A stretch of 28,737 nucleotides of DNA from Gemmatimonadota bacterium (lineage in GTDB: Bacteria > Gemmatimonadota > Gemmatimonadetes > Palauibacterales > Palauibacteraceae). Location: assembly GCA_029288095.1 (NCBI GenBank), contig JARFPW010000325.1:1-28737 (forward strand), in the 5' to 3' direction. The notes beneath the pieces are model-generated. The model worked only from the letters and a program-made list of their open reading frames with translations, made no database searches and had not been told where the DNA came from. The position numbers were made by a program, and so were the translations under genes. Positions 18,055 through 26,122 of this stretch are shown here, one piece after another (within the stretch, counting starts at the first letter, position 1; each line of letters opens with the position of its first letter).

Positions 18055-18226
18055 GTCCCCCTCCAACACGTCCGCTCGGCCATGATTCGCAGAATTGCTG
18101 GTCCGCATGTCCCCCGGTGTCTAGTTTTGGGGTCCGAGTCGGAAGACGGCGGTCGGCCAACACCGATCGTACGACGGAGCACACTGGGAGGCCGCACTGC
18201 GCAGCATTGTAACACCTGAGGCCGTC

Positions 18227-19420
18227 GTGGCCTCTGAACGACAGCTCCTGCTGCATAGAGATCTCACGCGCTTCCCAGCCGAACTGTTTCAGTTCGATCC
18301 GAGAATTCGCGAAGGATGGCTGTCCGATCGGTATTTCGTGCGGGCTGCCGCCACGCTGAAGCACGCGAACCGGGATCCGGTGGTCACCCTGCAGGTGTTC
18401 GCGCGCCGCAGCGGCAGGGTCGCGGGCCTCTACGAGTGCGTGCGCATGCTTCAGACTCAGCTTGCTTCCGGGTACGATTACCGGGATCTCGAAGTCTGGA
18501 CGTTGCGAGACGGGGACCAGATCGAGCCCTGGGATGTGGCTTTCCGGATTGTGGGTCCGTACGTCGGATTCGCGCACCTCGAAACCACGATCGATGGTGT
18601 GCTCGCCCGGCGGAGCCGGGTAGCCACCAATGTGTCCAGGGCAGTGGCTGCGGCGGGCGAAGTGCCCGTGATCTACTTCGCTCCCCGGCACGACGACTGG
18701 CGCATCCAGACACCCGACGGGTACGCCGCGCGGGTGGGTGGCGGTCAGAGCGTATCCAGCGACGCGGGTGCGGCGTGGTGGGGGGGCGAGGGCGTCGGCA
18801 CGATGCCGCATGCGCTCATTGCCGCCTATCGGGGCGACGTCGTCGCGGCCACCATCGGATTCACGCACTACGTCCGCGAGCACGAGCCCGACGTTCCGAT
18901 CATCAGCCTGGTGGATTTCGGCAACGACTGCGTGGCAGACTCGCTCGCGGTCGCGCGGGCGATGCGCACCGAGTTCGGTGATGGTGTGCTGCATGGCGTC
19001 CGCCTGGACACGAGCGGGTTGCTGGTCGACAAATCACTTGTTGGCGACGAGACCCTGTGGGGACGCGAGGACCTGCGCGGAGTGAATCCTCACCTGGTGC
19101 GGAAGGTCAGAGCTGCTCTCGACGCCGAGGGTTTCGACTACGTGGGTATCGTCGTGAGCGGCGGATTCACGCCTCGTCGCATCAGGAAATTCGCCGAGCT
19201 CGATCTGCCGATCGTGGCTTACGGCGTCGGCAGCAGCGTGCTCGGGCGCGGTAACGAACTCGACGGCGTCGTTCCGGATTTCGACTTCACGGCAGACATC
19301 GTGGAAGTGGATGGTGAAGCAGTGGCGAAGGTCGGCCGTCACAGGCTCGACAACCCGAACCTGCTGAAGATCGACTGGGACCTGCTGGCCCGCGCCGATG
19401 CGGGGGACTCGTTTGACTGA
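18227..19420 (+). CDS. pncB: Nicotinate phosphoribosyltransferase
   Basis: A 397-residue enzyme that makes nicotinate mononucleotide from nicotinate and PRPP, the first step of Preiss-Handler NAD salvage. The C-terminal barrel shows GEGVGTMPHALIAAYRGD, ISLVDFGND, VRLDTSG, GIVVSGGFTPRRI and YGVGSSVLG, then DFTADIVEVDGEAVAK. The order and spacing resemble the Thermoplasma-type enzyme more than E. coli PncB. Starts at GTG 18227 with GAGG upstream. The nicotinamidase-like gene overlaps its 3' end, giving the two consecutive steps nicotinamide to nicotinate to NaMN. The 170 bp between the preceding terminator and this gene should hold its promoter; none is clear. Confidence 0.9.
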   Translation: MASERQLLLHRDLTRFPAELFQFDPRIREGWLSDRYFVRAAATLKHANRDPVVTLQVFARRSGRVAGLYECVRMLQTQLASGYDYRDLEVWTLRDGDQIEPWDVAFRIVGPYVGFAHLETTIDGVLARRSRVATNVSRAVAAAGEVPVIYFAPRHDDWRIQTPDGYAARVGGGQSVSSDAGAAWWGGEGVGTMPHALIAAYRGDVVAATIGFTHYVREHEPDVPIISLVDFGNDCVADSLAVARAMRTEFGDGVLHGVRLDTSGLLVDKSLVGDETLWGREDLRGVNPHLVRKVRAALDAEGFDYVGIVVSGGFTPRRIRKFAELDLPIVAYGVGSSVLGRGNELDGVVPDFDFTADIVEVDGEAVAKVGRHRLDNPNLLKIDWDLLARADAGDSFD

Positions 19421-20138
19421 GTTCGGGCGCCTGGTCGGCTGGGTTGTTGACGTGCAGAACGACTTCATGCGCCCGCCTTCCGAGGGCGGGAGACTCTACG
19501 TTTCCGACCTGACTGATCCGACGGACGCCGGTGCCGTCAACGCGCAGCAGACGATAGAGCGTGCCGTCGCCTGGATGCGCGAGCATTGTGACGCCGTTGT
19601 GTTCTCGGCCGATTGGCACGGGCCGGACGACGCGGAGATTGATGCTATCGCTCCCGATCCCGCTGCGGGTACGTACCCGCCGCACTGCATGGGCCGGTCG
19701 GACGATCCTGACACCGCAGAAGGCGCTGAAATCCTCGCGTCCATCAAGCCCGAGAATCCGCTTGTGCTCGACATTCCAGCCGACGAGGACCAGGAAGAGA
19801 CAGCCCGTCTCGCCGTCGCTCATCGTCGCCCTGTGGTCATTCGCAAGAACCGGTTCGATGTGTTTGCCGGTAATGCGGCGACCGAGGCGTTCGTCCGCGC
19901 GCTGGCCGGACAGCTGGGCGGCGATCCACTGTTCGTGGTCGTTGGCGTATCACGCGACGTGTGCGTGACTCGGGCCGTTGACGGCCTGCAGCAGCGCGGG
20001 TATCGGACGCTCGCGCTCAGCGATGCGACTTGGGGGCTCGGCCTTGAAACCGAGGCGGACACCCTCGACAGATGGCGCCTGGGAGGACTGGTAGCGACCC
20101 TCGAAGAGCTGGTCGGAGCGGCTTCGGACGAGACATGA
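19398..20138 (+). CDS. pncA: Isochorismatase-family cysteine hydrolase, probable nicotinamidase
   Basis: A protein of up to 246 residues with the isochorismatase fold. The catalytic triad is visible: Asp in VVDVQNDFM, Lys in VVIRKNRFDVF and Cys in VGVSRDVCVT. FSADWHGPDD supplies the Asp-x-His metal ligands of nicotinamidases, and YPPHCMG matches the usual WPxHC block. Together with pncB, whose 3' end it overlaps, the best call is nicotinamidase (nicotinamide to nicotinate). An acidic insert, about residues 82-132, is longer than in small PncA proteins. ATG 19398 is reported; TTG 19413 (GGGGGA 5 nt upstream) would drop five residues and is equally credible. The stop overlaps the next start (ATGA). 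Confidence 0.85.
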   Translation: MRGTRLTEFGRLVGWVVDVQNDFMRPPSEGGRLYVSDLTDPTDAGAVNAQQTIERAVAWMREHCDAVVFSADWHGPDDAEIDAIAPDPAAGTYPPHCMGRSDDPDTAEGAEILASIKPENPLVLDIPADEDQEETARLAVAHRRPVVIRKNRFDVFAGNAATEAFVRALAGQLGGDPLFVVVGVSRDVCVTRAVDGLQQRGYRTLALSDATWGLGLETEADTLDRWRLGGLVATLEELVGAASDET

Positions 20139-21019
20139 AGGTTTCGGGGTTCTCGTTCTGCCGTAACGCGGTCCGCCTGTACTATCCGATCGAGGAGTCC
20201 ATTCGCTCGGCCCTGTCCATCGTCGATGAGTACGTCATCGCGGTTGGCGAAGGCGACGACTCGACCCGATCGGTCATCGAATCGATCGGTGATCCGAAGA
20301 TCCGCATCATCGACACGCAGTGGGACGAGAGCCGGTTCGTGCGCGGCCAGACCAACTCCGAGCAGACCAACATCGCGCTTGACGCATGCGACGGTGACTG
20401 GTGCCTGTATCTTCAGGCCGACGAGGTCCTGCACGAGGACGATCATCCGGCGATTCTAGCGGCCATGCGCCGGTCCGCAGGCCGGCCCGAAGTCGAAGGC
20501 CTGCTGTTCGATTATCTGCACTTCTGGGCGACGTACGGTCACGTCCAGCGGGCCAGAAACTGGTACCGGCACGAGGTACGCGTCGTGCGAGGTGGGATCG
20601 GGGCACGCTCGTGGACCGATGCCCAGGGATTCCGAATCGGGAACCGGAAGCTCAGGGTCGTACGGAGTGGGGCGCGCATCTTCCATTACGGCTGGGTGCG
20701 CCCGCCGCGGCTGATGAATCAAAAGACGATTGCGCTCGCCACGCTGTATTACGGTCCCGAGGGAGCGAAGAAACGCCACCCCGATGCGGGCGAGCCCTTC
20801 GATTACGGCCCCCTGACACACCTCGAACCGTTTGCGGGCACGCATCCGGGAGTGATGGCACAGCGCATACGTGACCGCGATTGGGAGTTGCCGGACCCCG
20901 GGCCGCAGGGCATGGCCCACGAGCACAATCGGTGGTGGAGCCGGGCGCTGGGATGGGTCGAACGTAACATTCTCCGGACGCGGCTCGGCGAGTACCGGAA
21001 CTACGAACTCATCGACTGA
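20135..21019 (+). CDS. Glycosyltransferase family 2-like protein
   Basis: A 294-residue protein with a GT-A type start: SGFSFCRNAVRLYYPIEESI, VIAVGEGDDSTR and the probable metal site YLQADEVLHEDD (about 88-99). The central part has the aromatic stretch FDYLHFWATYGHVQRARNWY, and the C-terminus lacks membrane segments. No acceptor can be assigned. It may decorate a surface polysaccharide. ATG 20135 overlaps the pncA stop, so it is coupled to the NAD-salvage genes, mirroring the glycosyltransferase-kynU coupling on the other strand. It is not closely similar to that other glycosyltransferase. Confidence 0.82.
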   Translation: MKVSGFSFCRNAVRLYYPIEESIRSALSIVDEYVIAVGEGDDSTRSVIESIGDPKIRIIDTQWDESRFVRGQTNSEQTNIALDACDGDWCLYLQADEVLHEDDHPAILAAMRRSAGRPEVEGLLFDYLHFWATYGHVQRARNWYRHEVRVVRGGIGARSWTDAQGFRIGNRKLRVVRSGARIFHYGWVRPPRLMNQKTIALATLYYGPEGAKKRHPDAGEPFDYGPLTHLEPFAGTHPGVMAQRIRDRDWELPDPGPQGMAHEHNRWWSRALGWVERNILRTRLGEYRNYELID

Positions 21020-21029
21020 GGGGAGTATC

Positions 21030-21284
21030 ATGACGACGGATCTGCAACGTGTCCCCTGGGTTGGTCCGAGCACGGAGCGGGCTCTACTCGAAGTCGGCGT
21101 CAACCGGATCGCCGACCTGCGGTCGCAGCAGCCCGACGAGTTGTATGATCGATTGTGTGATGTGCGCGGCGAGCGGATAGATCCCTGCGTGAAGTACGTG
21201 TTCCGGTGCGCGGTCTACTGGGCCACGACCCCGGATCCGGATGCTGATCTCCTGAAGTGGTGGAACTGGAAGGACCGAGCCTGA
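21030..21284 (+). CDS. Helix-hairpin-helix protein, Cdd1/pathogenicity-locus family
   Basis: An 84-residue protein starting at ATG 21030 with a strong GAGGGGAG site. It contains a helix-hairpin-helix (LQRVPWVGPSTERALLEVGV), then LRSQQPDELYDRLCDVRGERIDPCVKYVFRCAVYWA and LKWWNWKD at the end. These blocks are typical of the small Cdd1/pathogenicity-locus family. HhH motifs often bind DNA non-specifically; the family's role is unknown. It lies 10 bp after the glycosyltransferase and 2 bp before tpiA. Confidence 0.85.
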   Translation: MTTDLQRVPWVGPSTERALLEVGVNRIADLRSQQPDELYDRLCDVRGERIDPCVKYVFRCAVYWATTPDPDADLLKWWNWKDRA

Positions 21285-21286
21285 AC

Positions 21287-22051
21287 ATGCGTCGCCCCCT
21301 CGTCGTGGCCAACTGGAAGATGAACATCGGCCGCGCCGACGAGGCGCTTGACCTCGTGCGCCGCCTTCGCCCATCGCTCAGCCGGCTCGACAAAACCGAC
21401 ATTGTCGTCTGCCCGCCGTTCACCGTCCTGGTCCCGTTGGCCGAGGTGCTGGCGTCGTCGCCCATAGCGCTCGGCGCCCAGAACGTGCACGCGGCGGCTG
21501 CGGGAGCCCATACGGGAGAAGTGTCGCCGTCGATGCTCACCGGCCTGTGTGAGTACGCAATCGTCGGCCACTCGGAGCGGCGCGCCGCTGGTGAGACGGA
21601 CTCTGACGTGAACGCCAAGGTCCTGGCCTGCGTCGAGCACTCGCTGAGGCCGATCGTCTGCGTGGGCGAGAACCTGGCTGAACAGGAGGCCGGAGACACC
21701 GATGCGATCGTAGCCGGGCAGGTCGCACGTGCGCTGGAGGGGCTGTCCCCGGAGCAGGTGGAGGTCTGTGTCGTCGCTTACGAGCCAATCTGGGCGATCG
21801 GGAGTGGGCGGGCAGCGACTCCGGCGGCTGCCAACCGCACGATGGGCCTGGCCGTCCGCGGGAGCCTCGCCAACCAGTTCGGCGAGAGCTCGGCACAAGC
21901 CGTCCGGGTCCTGTACGGCGGTAGCGTAACATCTTCCGGGATAAGCGGTTTCATGGCCATGCCCGAGATCGACGGAGCGCTCGTCGGTGGGGCGAGTCTA
22001 ACATCCGAGTTCGCCGACCTGGTACGCCTGGCTGACGATTCGACCATGTGA
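21287..22051 (+). CDS. tpiA: Triosephosphate isomerase
   Basis: A 254-residue TIM-barrel enzyme interconverting DHAP and glyceraldehyde-3-phosphate. The active site is complete: Lys in VVANWKMN, His in AIVGHSERR, Glu in VVAYEPIWAIGSG (followed by loop 6), and the phosphate loop LYGGSVTSSG. The start ATG 21287 gives the standard N-terminus; the site upstream is distant, which fits coupling to the HhH gene 2 bp before. It converges on the last BMC gene across 58 bp with no obvious terminator. The glyceraldehyde-3-phosphate made by the DeoC of that operon is its substrate, though glycolytic use alone explains the gene. Confidence 0.96.
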   Translation: MRRPLVVANWKMNIGRADEALDLVRRLRPSLSRLDKTDIVVCPPFTVLVPLAEVLASSPIALGAQNVHAAAAGAHTGEVSPSMLTGLCEYAIVGHSERRAAGETDSDVNAKVLACVEHSLRPIVCVGENLAEQEAGDTDAIVAGQVARALEGLSPEQVEVCVVAYEPIWAIGSGRAATPAAANRTMGLAVRGSLANQFGESSAQAVRVLYGGSVTSSGISGFMAMPEIDGALVGGASLTSEFADLVRLADDSTM

Positions 22052-22109
22052 ATCGGTGATTTGACCGAACGATCCACCAAGTCAAGCGCGTTGTGCCGCA
22101 GCGCCGGGG

Positions 22110-22382
22110 TCAGGGGCCGATCAGCACGTCGTCTATGACTCCGACGATCACGGCCCGGATGGCCCCAGGGTCAAGATCGAGGACCTGGCGCGCCCCATTG
22201 CCCTCGTCAAGCACGAGAACCGTATCGCCGGGACCCGCCTTCGCCTGATCCACGGCGATGTCGTATTGCTCGGTCGTGTCACCCGCGAGGTCCAGACGTT
22301 CGACGAGCAGGAGCCGGCGACCTTCGAGATGACCAATCCTGATGGTTGCCACGACGGATCCGGTAACTCGGCCGACGTACAT
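22110..22382 (-). CDS. BMC-P shell pentamer protein (EutN/CcmL family), copy 3
   Basis: A 90-residue EutN/CcmL-type protein: MYVGRVTGSVVATIRIGHLEGRR start, LLLVERLD, a central acidic loop, GPGDTVLVLDEGNGARQVL, and VGVIDDVLI at the end. These are the beta-barrel landmarks of vertex pentamers that cap the icosahedral shell. It is the last gene of the BMC operon, 2 bp after another BMC-P gene. It is the most divergent of the three copies (for example IRIGHLEG in place of the usual QKxxxLxG). Three BMC-P paralogues also occur in Haliangium ochraceum; whether they mix or act at different vertices is unknown. Confidence 0.9.
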   Translation of the reverse strand: MYVGRVTGSVVATIRIGHLEGRRLLLVERLDLAGDTTEQYDIAVDQAKAGPGDTVLVLDEGNGARQVLDLDPGAIRAVIVGVIDDVLIGP

Positions 22383-22384
22383 GG

Positions 22385-22657
22385 TCAGGCGTACCGGTGG
22401 ACGTCGTCGATGATGCCGGTGATCGAGAGATCGACAGGCACGAATACGTCCGGTAGCGCCTGAGCGGCCTCCCGGCTTCCCACTACGAACACCAGCGAGC
22501 CCGGTCCCGCCTGAGCGGTGGCATCGGCGGCGACCTCGGGCTGCCCGCGGTCGGTCAACTGCTTGTCGAGGTGCTGGACCACCAGCAGCTTCACGCCTTC
22601 AAGCCCCGGGTACTTCTGGCTGGCGACCACCGTGCCGATCACCCTGGCGAACTTCAT
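22385..22657 (-). CDS. BMC-P shell pentamer protein (EutN/CcmL family), copy 2
   Basis: A 90-residue vertex protein with the canonical start MKFARVIGTVVASQKYPGLEGVKLLVVQHLD, followed by ATAQAGPGSLVFVVGSREA and a C-terminal IDDVHRY. The ATG at 22657 has GGAGG 5 nt upstream and overlaps the stop of the BMC-T gene (ATGA). A longer in-frame start at 22711 lies inside that gene and lacks support. It forms the end of the operon together with copy 3. Confidence 0.93.
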   Translation of the reverse strand: MKFARVIGTVVASQKYPGLEGVKLLVVQHLDKQLTDRGQPEVAADATAQAGPGSLVFVVGSREAAQALPDVFVPVDLSITGIIDDVHRYA

Positions 22658-23244
22658 TTCGCCTCCACGGCTCGTCGGCTGAATGGCGTGGCGGCCGAGA
22701 GATTGTCCCACATCTCGGTGTGGAGTTGGGGAATCACCACGCGCCTTACGAGCAGGTCGGGTCGATCAAGCGCGCCCGTTCCACTCTCGACGGCGATCTC
22801 TACGTCCGCTACCACGCCCGAATAGAACACGATCCCCTTGCCGCCGAGCCCGTCGGCCAGCCGGACCTCGACCAGACGCACCTGCGCGCTCTTGAGGCCC
22901 GCGTCCGCTGCCTGAATCGCCGCTGCGGCCGTCATCGTCTCCACGACGCCGATGGCGTCTCGCGGATCGGGGACACGGCTCCCGGTGATCGCCTCGACGA
23001 CGCCCGGATGGACGTTCGGCAGGAAGACATGGTCGAGAACCGCAGAGCCGCCGACCTCACGCCCCGCGGAAAGCGACTCTTCGACGTCAGCCACCGCGCC
23101 GCCGATGAGCACGAGATAGCGCCCTGGCTGCACGGTACCAGCCCGGATCGTGTCGATCGGCGCCCGCTTGACCATGGCGTCAGCCGCCTGGATACCAGAC
23201 GCGATGCTCGAGAAGTCGACGAGGGCGAGGGCGGGTTCAATCAT
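22654..23244 (-). CDS. BMC-T tandem-domain shell trimer, single-layer type
   Basis: A 196-residue protein made of two BMC domains. Domain 1 (about 1-90) shows LALVDFSSIASGIQAADAMVKRA and GGAVADVEESLSAG. Domain 2 (about 96-185) shows IGVVETMTAAAAIQAADAGLKSA and SGVVADVEIAVESG. It should form a trimer that fills a hexagonal facet position. The pattern recalls Haliangium ochraceum BMC-T1, a single-layer trimer (from memory). The pore-loop regions are GTVQPGR in the first domain and DGLGGKG in the second, so it lacks the Cys that would mark a PduT-like iron-sulfur pore. It starts 33 bp after the aldehyde dehydrogenase; the ribosome site is weak. Confidence 0.9.
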   Translation of the reverse strand: MIEPALALVDFSSIASGIQAADAMVKRAPIDTIRAGTVQPGRYLVLIGGAVADVEESLSAGREVGGSAVLDHVFLPNVHPGVVEAITGSRVPDPRDAIGVVETMTAAAAIQAADAGLKSAQVRLVEVRLADGLGGKGIVFYSGVVADVEIAVESGTGALDRPDLLVRRVVIPQLHTEMWDNLSAATPFSRRAVEAK

Positions 23245-23277
23245 GTCCGGCGATGCCCGCAGTTGGTCGAAGCATTC

Positions 23278-24744
23278 TCAGACGATCCGGAAGTAGTCCT
23301 TGAGGACACAACGCCGGATGCGGCTGAAGCTGATCGGACTGGTCACGCCCTCTCCGGTCGGGCTCGCGATCGTGAACGAGCAGTGACCCTCGCCGCCATA
23401 CCCGAGACCGTCGAATGACGAACCGTTCTTAACGAAAATGCTGCAGTCCATGACCCGCGCCATGCGGCTCAGGTTGTCCAGGTTCTTGGAGTGCATGACC
23501 GCCGTGTGGCGGAACCCGTGCTCGGCGACCTTCCCTAGATCGATTCCCTCGTTGGCGTCACGTACCCGGACAATGGGATGAATCGGCATCATCTGCTCGG
23601 AGAACACGAGCTGATCATCCTTCTCGACTTCGGCGAGGATGAGGCGGACCTCGTCTCCCGCATCGATACCTATGGCCTTGAGGAGCACGTTGGCATTCTT
23701 GCCGATGAACTCACGGTTCATCACTCCGTGCCGTCCGCGGGGCGGGATTTCGGTAAATATCGAGGCCTTCAGCTGTTCGATCTGTGCCGCGTCGATCTCG
23801 AACGCGCCGTTGGCGCACATCGCCCGCTTGAGGTCATCGGCAATCGACGCGACGGCGAACGTCTCCTTCTCATCGGTGCAGATGATGTTGTTGTCGAACG
23901 AAGCTCCCCGGACGATGTCGCGGCCCGCTTTTTCCAGGTCGGCGGTCTCGTCGACGACCACGGGAGGATTCCCCGGGCCCGCACAGATTGCCCGCTTTCC
24001 GCTCGCCATCGCGGCCTTCACGACGCCGGCGCCACCCGTGACGGTCAGGATGTTGACTCCCTTGTGACCCATGAGAGCCGTAGCGGATTCGATAGTCGGC
24101 TCGGCGATCGCCGTTACGAGATTGGCGGGCCCACCAGCCTCGACGATCGCATCGTTAACGAGTTGAACTGCCATGTTGGAGCTGCTTTTGGCCCCCGGGT
24201 GGGCATTGAACACGATGGCGTTTCCGGCCGAGACCATGCAGATCGTGTTTGAGACCACCGTCGAGATCGGATTCGTACTCGGGATGATGGATCCGATCAA
24301 ACCGTATGGCGCATACTCCACGACGGTCAGCCCCCCGTCGCCCGTCCAGGCCGTCGAGGTCAGGTACTCCGTGCCGGGAGATTTGTCGGCGTTCAGAAGG
24401 ATCTTCTCGATCTTGTCTTCATAGCGGCCCATCCCGCTTTCCTGCCACGCTTCGTATGCCAGCGGCTGGGAATTCTCTCGCATCGCGCGCCGGATATGGG
24501 CAACCATCTTTTCCCTGATCGACAACGGCAGATCCTGGAGCTGACGGAATGCCTTGCGAGCGGCTTCGACCGCGGAGTCCACATCCGGAAACAGATTGTC
24601 CCCGTGGCGTGGTGACGCGGACGGCGCCGGCGGCTTCACGTCGACCACCGGTTCCGGTCTCGGCCCGTGTGCCCCGGCGTCGGGATGATGCAGCTCGGAC
24701 ATCACCCGGTCGATCACCGCCTGGATCTGAGTGTCGTCGATCAT
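23278..24744 (-). CDS. CoA-acylating aldehyde dehydrogenase of the microcompartment (PduP/EutE-like)
   Basis: A 488-residue NAD-dependent enzyme converting acetaldehyde (or a similar short aldehyde) plus CoA to acyl-CoA. The probable catalytic Cys289 is in [16 protein letters not shown], the arrangement of PduP/EutE enzymes, and [15 protein letters not shown] matches the cofactor region. Residues 1-20 ([18 protein letters not shown]) form an amphipathic helix joined by a Pro/Ala/His-rich linker (21-48) to the enzyme core, the classic N-terminal encapsulation peptide. It lies between a BMC-P (ATGA overlap) and a BMC-T gene. No phosphotransacylase or alcohol dehydrogenase is encoded nearby to use the acyl-CoA or recycle NADH. 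Confidence 0.94.
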   Translation of the reverse strand: MIDDTQIQAVIDRVMSELHHPDAGAHGPRPEPVVDVKPPAPSASPRHGDNLFPDVDSAVEAARKAFRQLQDLPLSIREKMVAHIRRAMRENSQPLAYEAWQESGMGRYEDKIEKILLNADKSPGTEYLTSTAWTGDGGLTVVEYAPYGLIGSIIPSTNPISTVVSNTICMVSAGNAIVFNAHPGAKSSSNMAVQLVNDAIVEAGGPANLVTAIAEPTIESATALMGHKGVNILTVTGGAGVVKAAMASGKRAICAGPGNPPVVVDETADLEKAGRDIVRGASFDNNIICTDEKETFAVASIADDLKRAMCANGAFEIDAAQIEQLKASIFTEIPPRGRHGVMNREFIGKNANVLLKAIGIDAGDEVRLILAEVEKDDQLVFSEQMMPIHPIVRVRDANEGIDLGKVAEHGFRHTAVMHSKNLDNLSRMARVMDCSIFVKNGSSFDGLGYGGEGHCSFTIASPTGEGVTSPISFSRIRRCVLKDYFRIV

Positions 24745-25043
24745 CCGCTATCTCCCGCCTTGTCGAACGTCACACGCCCGTTGATCTCCACGGTGTCGAC
24801 GATCGCCATGACGACGCCGTCGCACGGACGGTTCTCCGTCACCCTGGTCTGGCGAGCCGAACTTCCCGTGGCGTACAGCACGACCTCACCCAGACCCGCG
24901 CCCACCGCGTCGGCCGCGACGATGCTGGCTCCGGTCTCTTTTCCATCCACGTCGAGCTGCTTCAGGAGAAGAAACTTCAAGCCCTCCAGGGACGGCTCCT
25001 TCTGTGTGGCTACGACCGTCCCGACGACCCTTGCTACGAGCAT
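24741..25043 (-). CDS. BMC-P shell pentamer protein (EutN/CcmL family), copy 1
   Basis: A 100-residue EutN/CcmL-type vertex protein: [57 protein letters not shown], then [11 protein letters not shown]. It is ten residues longer than the other two copies, mostly at the C-terminus ([13 protein letters not shown]). ATG 25043 follows a GGGGAG site 8 nt upstream; longer in-frame starts overlap the BMC-H gene and are not credible. Its stop overlaps the aldehyde dehydrogenase start (ATGA), 20 bp after BMC-H. It is the closest of the three to the family consensus and likely the main vertex protein. Confidence 0.93.
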   Translation of the reverse strand: MLVARVVGTVVATQKEPSLEGLKFLLLKQLDVDGKETGASIVAADAVGAGLGEVVLYATGSSARQTRVTENRPCDGVVMAIVDTVEINGRVTFDKAGDSG

Positions 25044-25062
25044 CGGTAGCTCCCCGGCCTGT

Positions 25063-25380
25063 CTATTTCTTGGCCGTCTTGGTGACTTCTCGGGTGACCG
25101 GCAGTGTCCCCTCGACGTTGGCATGCGGCCGCGGGATGACATGAATGGCCACGAGCTCTCCAACCTTCTCGGCTCCCCGGGCACCTGCGTCCACAGCGGC
25201 CTTGACTGCGGCGACGTCGCCCCGGACCACCGCCGTCACGTATCCGCCACCTGTCTTCTCATACGCCACCAGCTCAACCCGGGCTGCCTTGACCATCGCG
25301 TCTGCCGCCTCGACCATCGCCGCATAGCTCCGGGTCTCGATCATCCCCAGGGCTTCGATCGCGCCATACTCTTCTGCCAT
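25063..25380 (-). CDS. BMC-H shell hexamer protein
   Basis: A 105-residue canonical single-domain BMC protein (PduA/CcmK fold): [27 protein letters not shown], then the pore loop [17 protein letters not shown], then [13 protein letters not shown] and [15 protein letters not shown]. Hexamers tile the shell facets. The pore is lined by Gly44-Gly46 in KTGGGY, replacing the Ser of PduA (KIGSG), as in Haliangium ochraceum BMC-H, which it closely resembles (from memory). A 15-residue basic tail ends the protein. ATG 25380 has GGAGG 6 nt upstream. It is the only BMC-H gene in the operon and would be needed in the highest amount; a hairpin precedes it. Confidence 0.95.
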   Translation of the reverse strand: MAEEYGAIEALGMIETRSYAAMVEAADAMVKAARVELVAYEKTGGGYVTAVVRGDVAAVKAAVDAGARGAEKVGELVAIHVIPRPHANVEGTLPVTREVTKTAKK

Positions 25381-25402
25381 TGTGTCCTCCCGTGGACATG
25401 GG

Positions 25403-25419
25403 TAGCGCGGCTGCACCGC
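25403..25419 (-). promoter_or_regulatory. Small GC hairpin in the leader of BMC-H
   Basis: Perfect 6-bp arms GCGCGG and CCGCGC with a 5-nt loop lie 23 nt before the BMC-H start, just before its ribosome site, in the widest gap (92 bp) inside the BMC operon. No T-run follows. It could mark an RNA processing or stability point that raises BMC-H yield (inference). Confidence 0.4.
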
Positions 25420-25472
25420 GCCGTTCTGACTTCATCAACCGATTGTGCTCCTCGATCCCTGCAACTACGACG

Positions 25473-26120
25473 TCATGCCTTCCTCTTGGCCTCCATTTCG
25501 CGTCCCTCGATTCCTTCGATCGCCGCCACGGCCGCCCCGTAGCCAGCCATGATGTCGCGCTCTTCACCGCCCAGATACACGCGGCCGAAACTGCCGAACG
25601 AACGCACTTCGAGGATATTCAGATCAGCGGCCTTCTCGGCCTCGTTCGCTGCGAGGGCGGCGTATCCGGCAGGCTCCACCTCGAGCACGTACAGGGTCTG
25701 CCCGGCCAGCAGCATGTGCCCGTAGCGCATCCGGTTGACCAGCTGAACCTGGTGCGCGTCCACGTTGCGGATGATCTGACTCGAGACCACGCGGGGCTTG
25801 ATGCGCTGCGACTCGTCCACTCCGAGTGCCTGCAGGATGGCCGCGCCGGCCGCTCGAACTTCCGCCTGTACCTCGTGATGCACTTCGAGTAAACCGAACA
25901 ATCGTTCAACGACCTGCATGCCGGGGCGTACGCGCGTCGATTTGAGTGCGATATCCGTAATGCGGTTGATCTCGATGCCTGGTGAGATCTCGACCCAAAG
26001 GGACGTGTCCCCGGGCAGCGGCAGGAATCCCCGGGCTACCGTGCCGAGATAGGCCGCGTGCTGCGGCTGGAGGCTGTCCAGAAATGCGTACGTCCGGAGG
26101 TCAACGAGCTTCTGCGTCAT
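25473..26120 (-). CDS. BMC-T tandem-domain shell trimer, double-layer type
   Basis: A 215-residue tandem BMC protein of a different branch from the other trimer. Domain 1 (about 1-100) has [40 protein letters not shown] and [13 protein letters not shown]. Domain 2 (about 105-205) has [40 protein letters not shown] and [15 protein letters not shown]. These blocks resemble Haliangium BMC-T2/T3, trimers that stack in two layers with gated central pores (from memory), so this is the likely route for larger substrates or cofactors. It starts 2 bp after deoC with GGGAG 7 nt upstream of ATG 26120. The acidic, basic-ended tail [11 protein letters not shown] is a small extension. Confidence 0.92.
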   Translation of the reverse strand: MTQKLVDLRTYAFLDSLQPQHAAYLGTVARGFLPLPGDTSLWVEISPGIEINRITDIALKSTRVRPGMQVVERLFGLLEVHHEVQAEVRAAGAAILQALGVDESQRIKPRVVSSQIIRNVDAHQVQLVNRMRYGHMLLAGQTLYVLEVEPAGYAALAANEAEKAADLNILEVRSFGSFGRVYLGGEERDIMAGYGAAVAAIEGIEGREMEAKRKA

Positions 26121-26122
26121 GG

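Noticed and set aside
17813..18994. 393-residue open frame on the minus strand opposite the cold-shock and pncB genes
   Set aside because: It covers the antisense of two well-supported genes and a terminator, and its end is an Arg/Pro/Leu repeat that is only the antisense of the EEVVA repeats.
22052..22109. Possible terminator between tpiA and the BMC operon
   Set aside because: Only weak 4-5 bp inverted repeats and no T-run on either strand.
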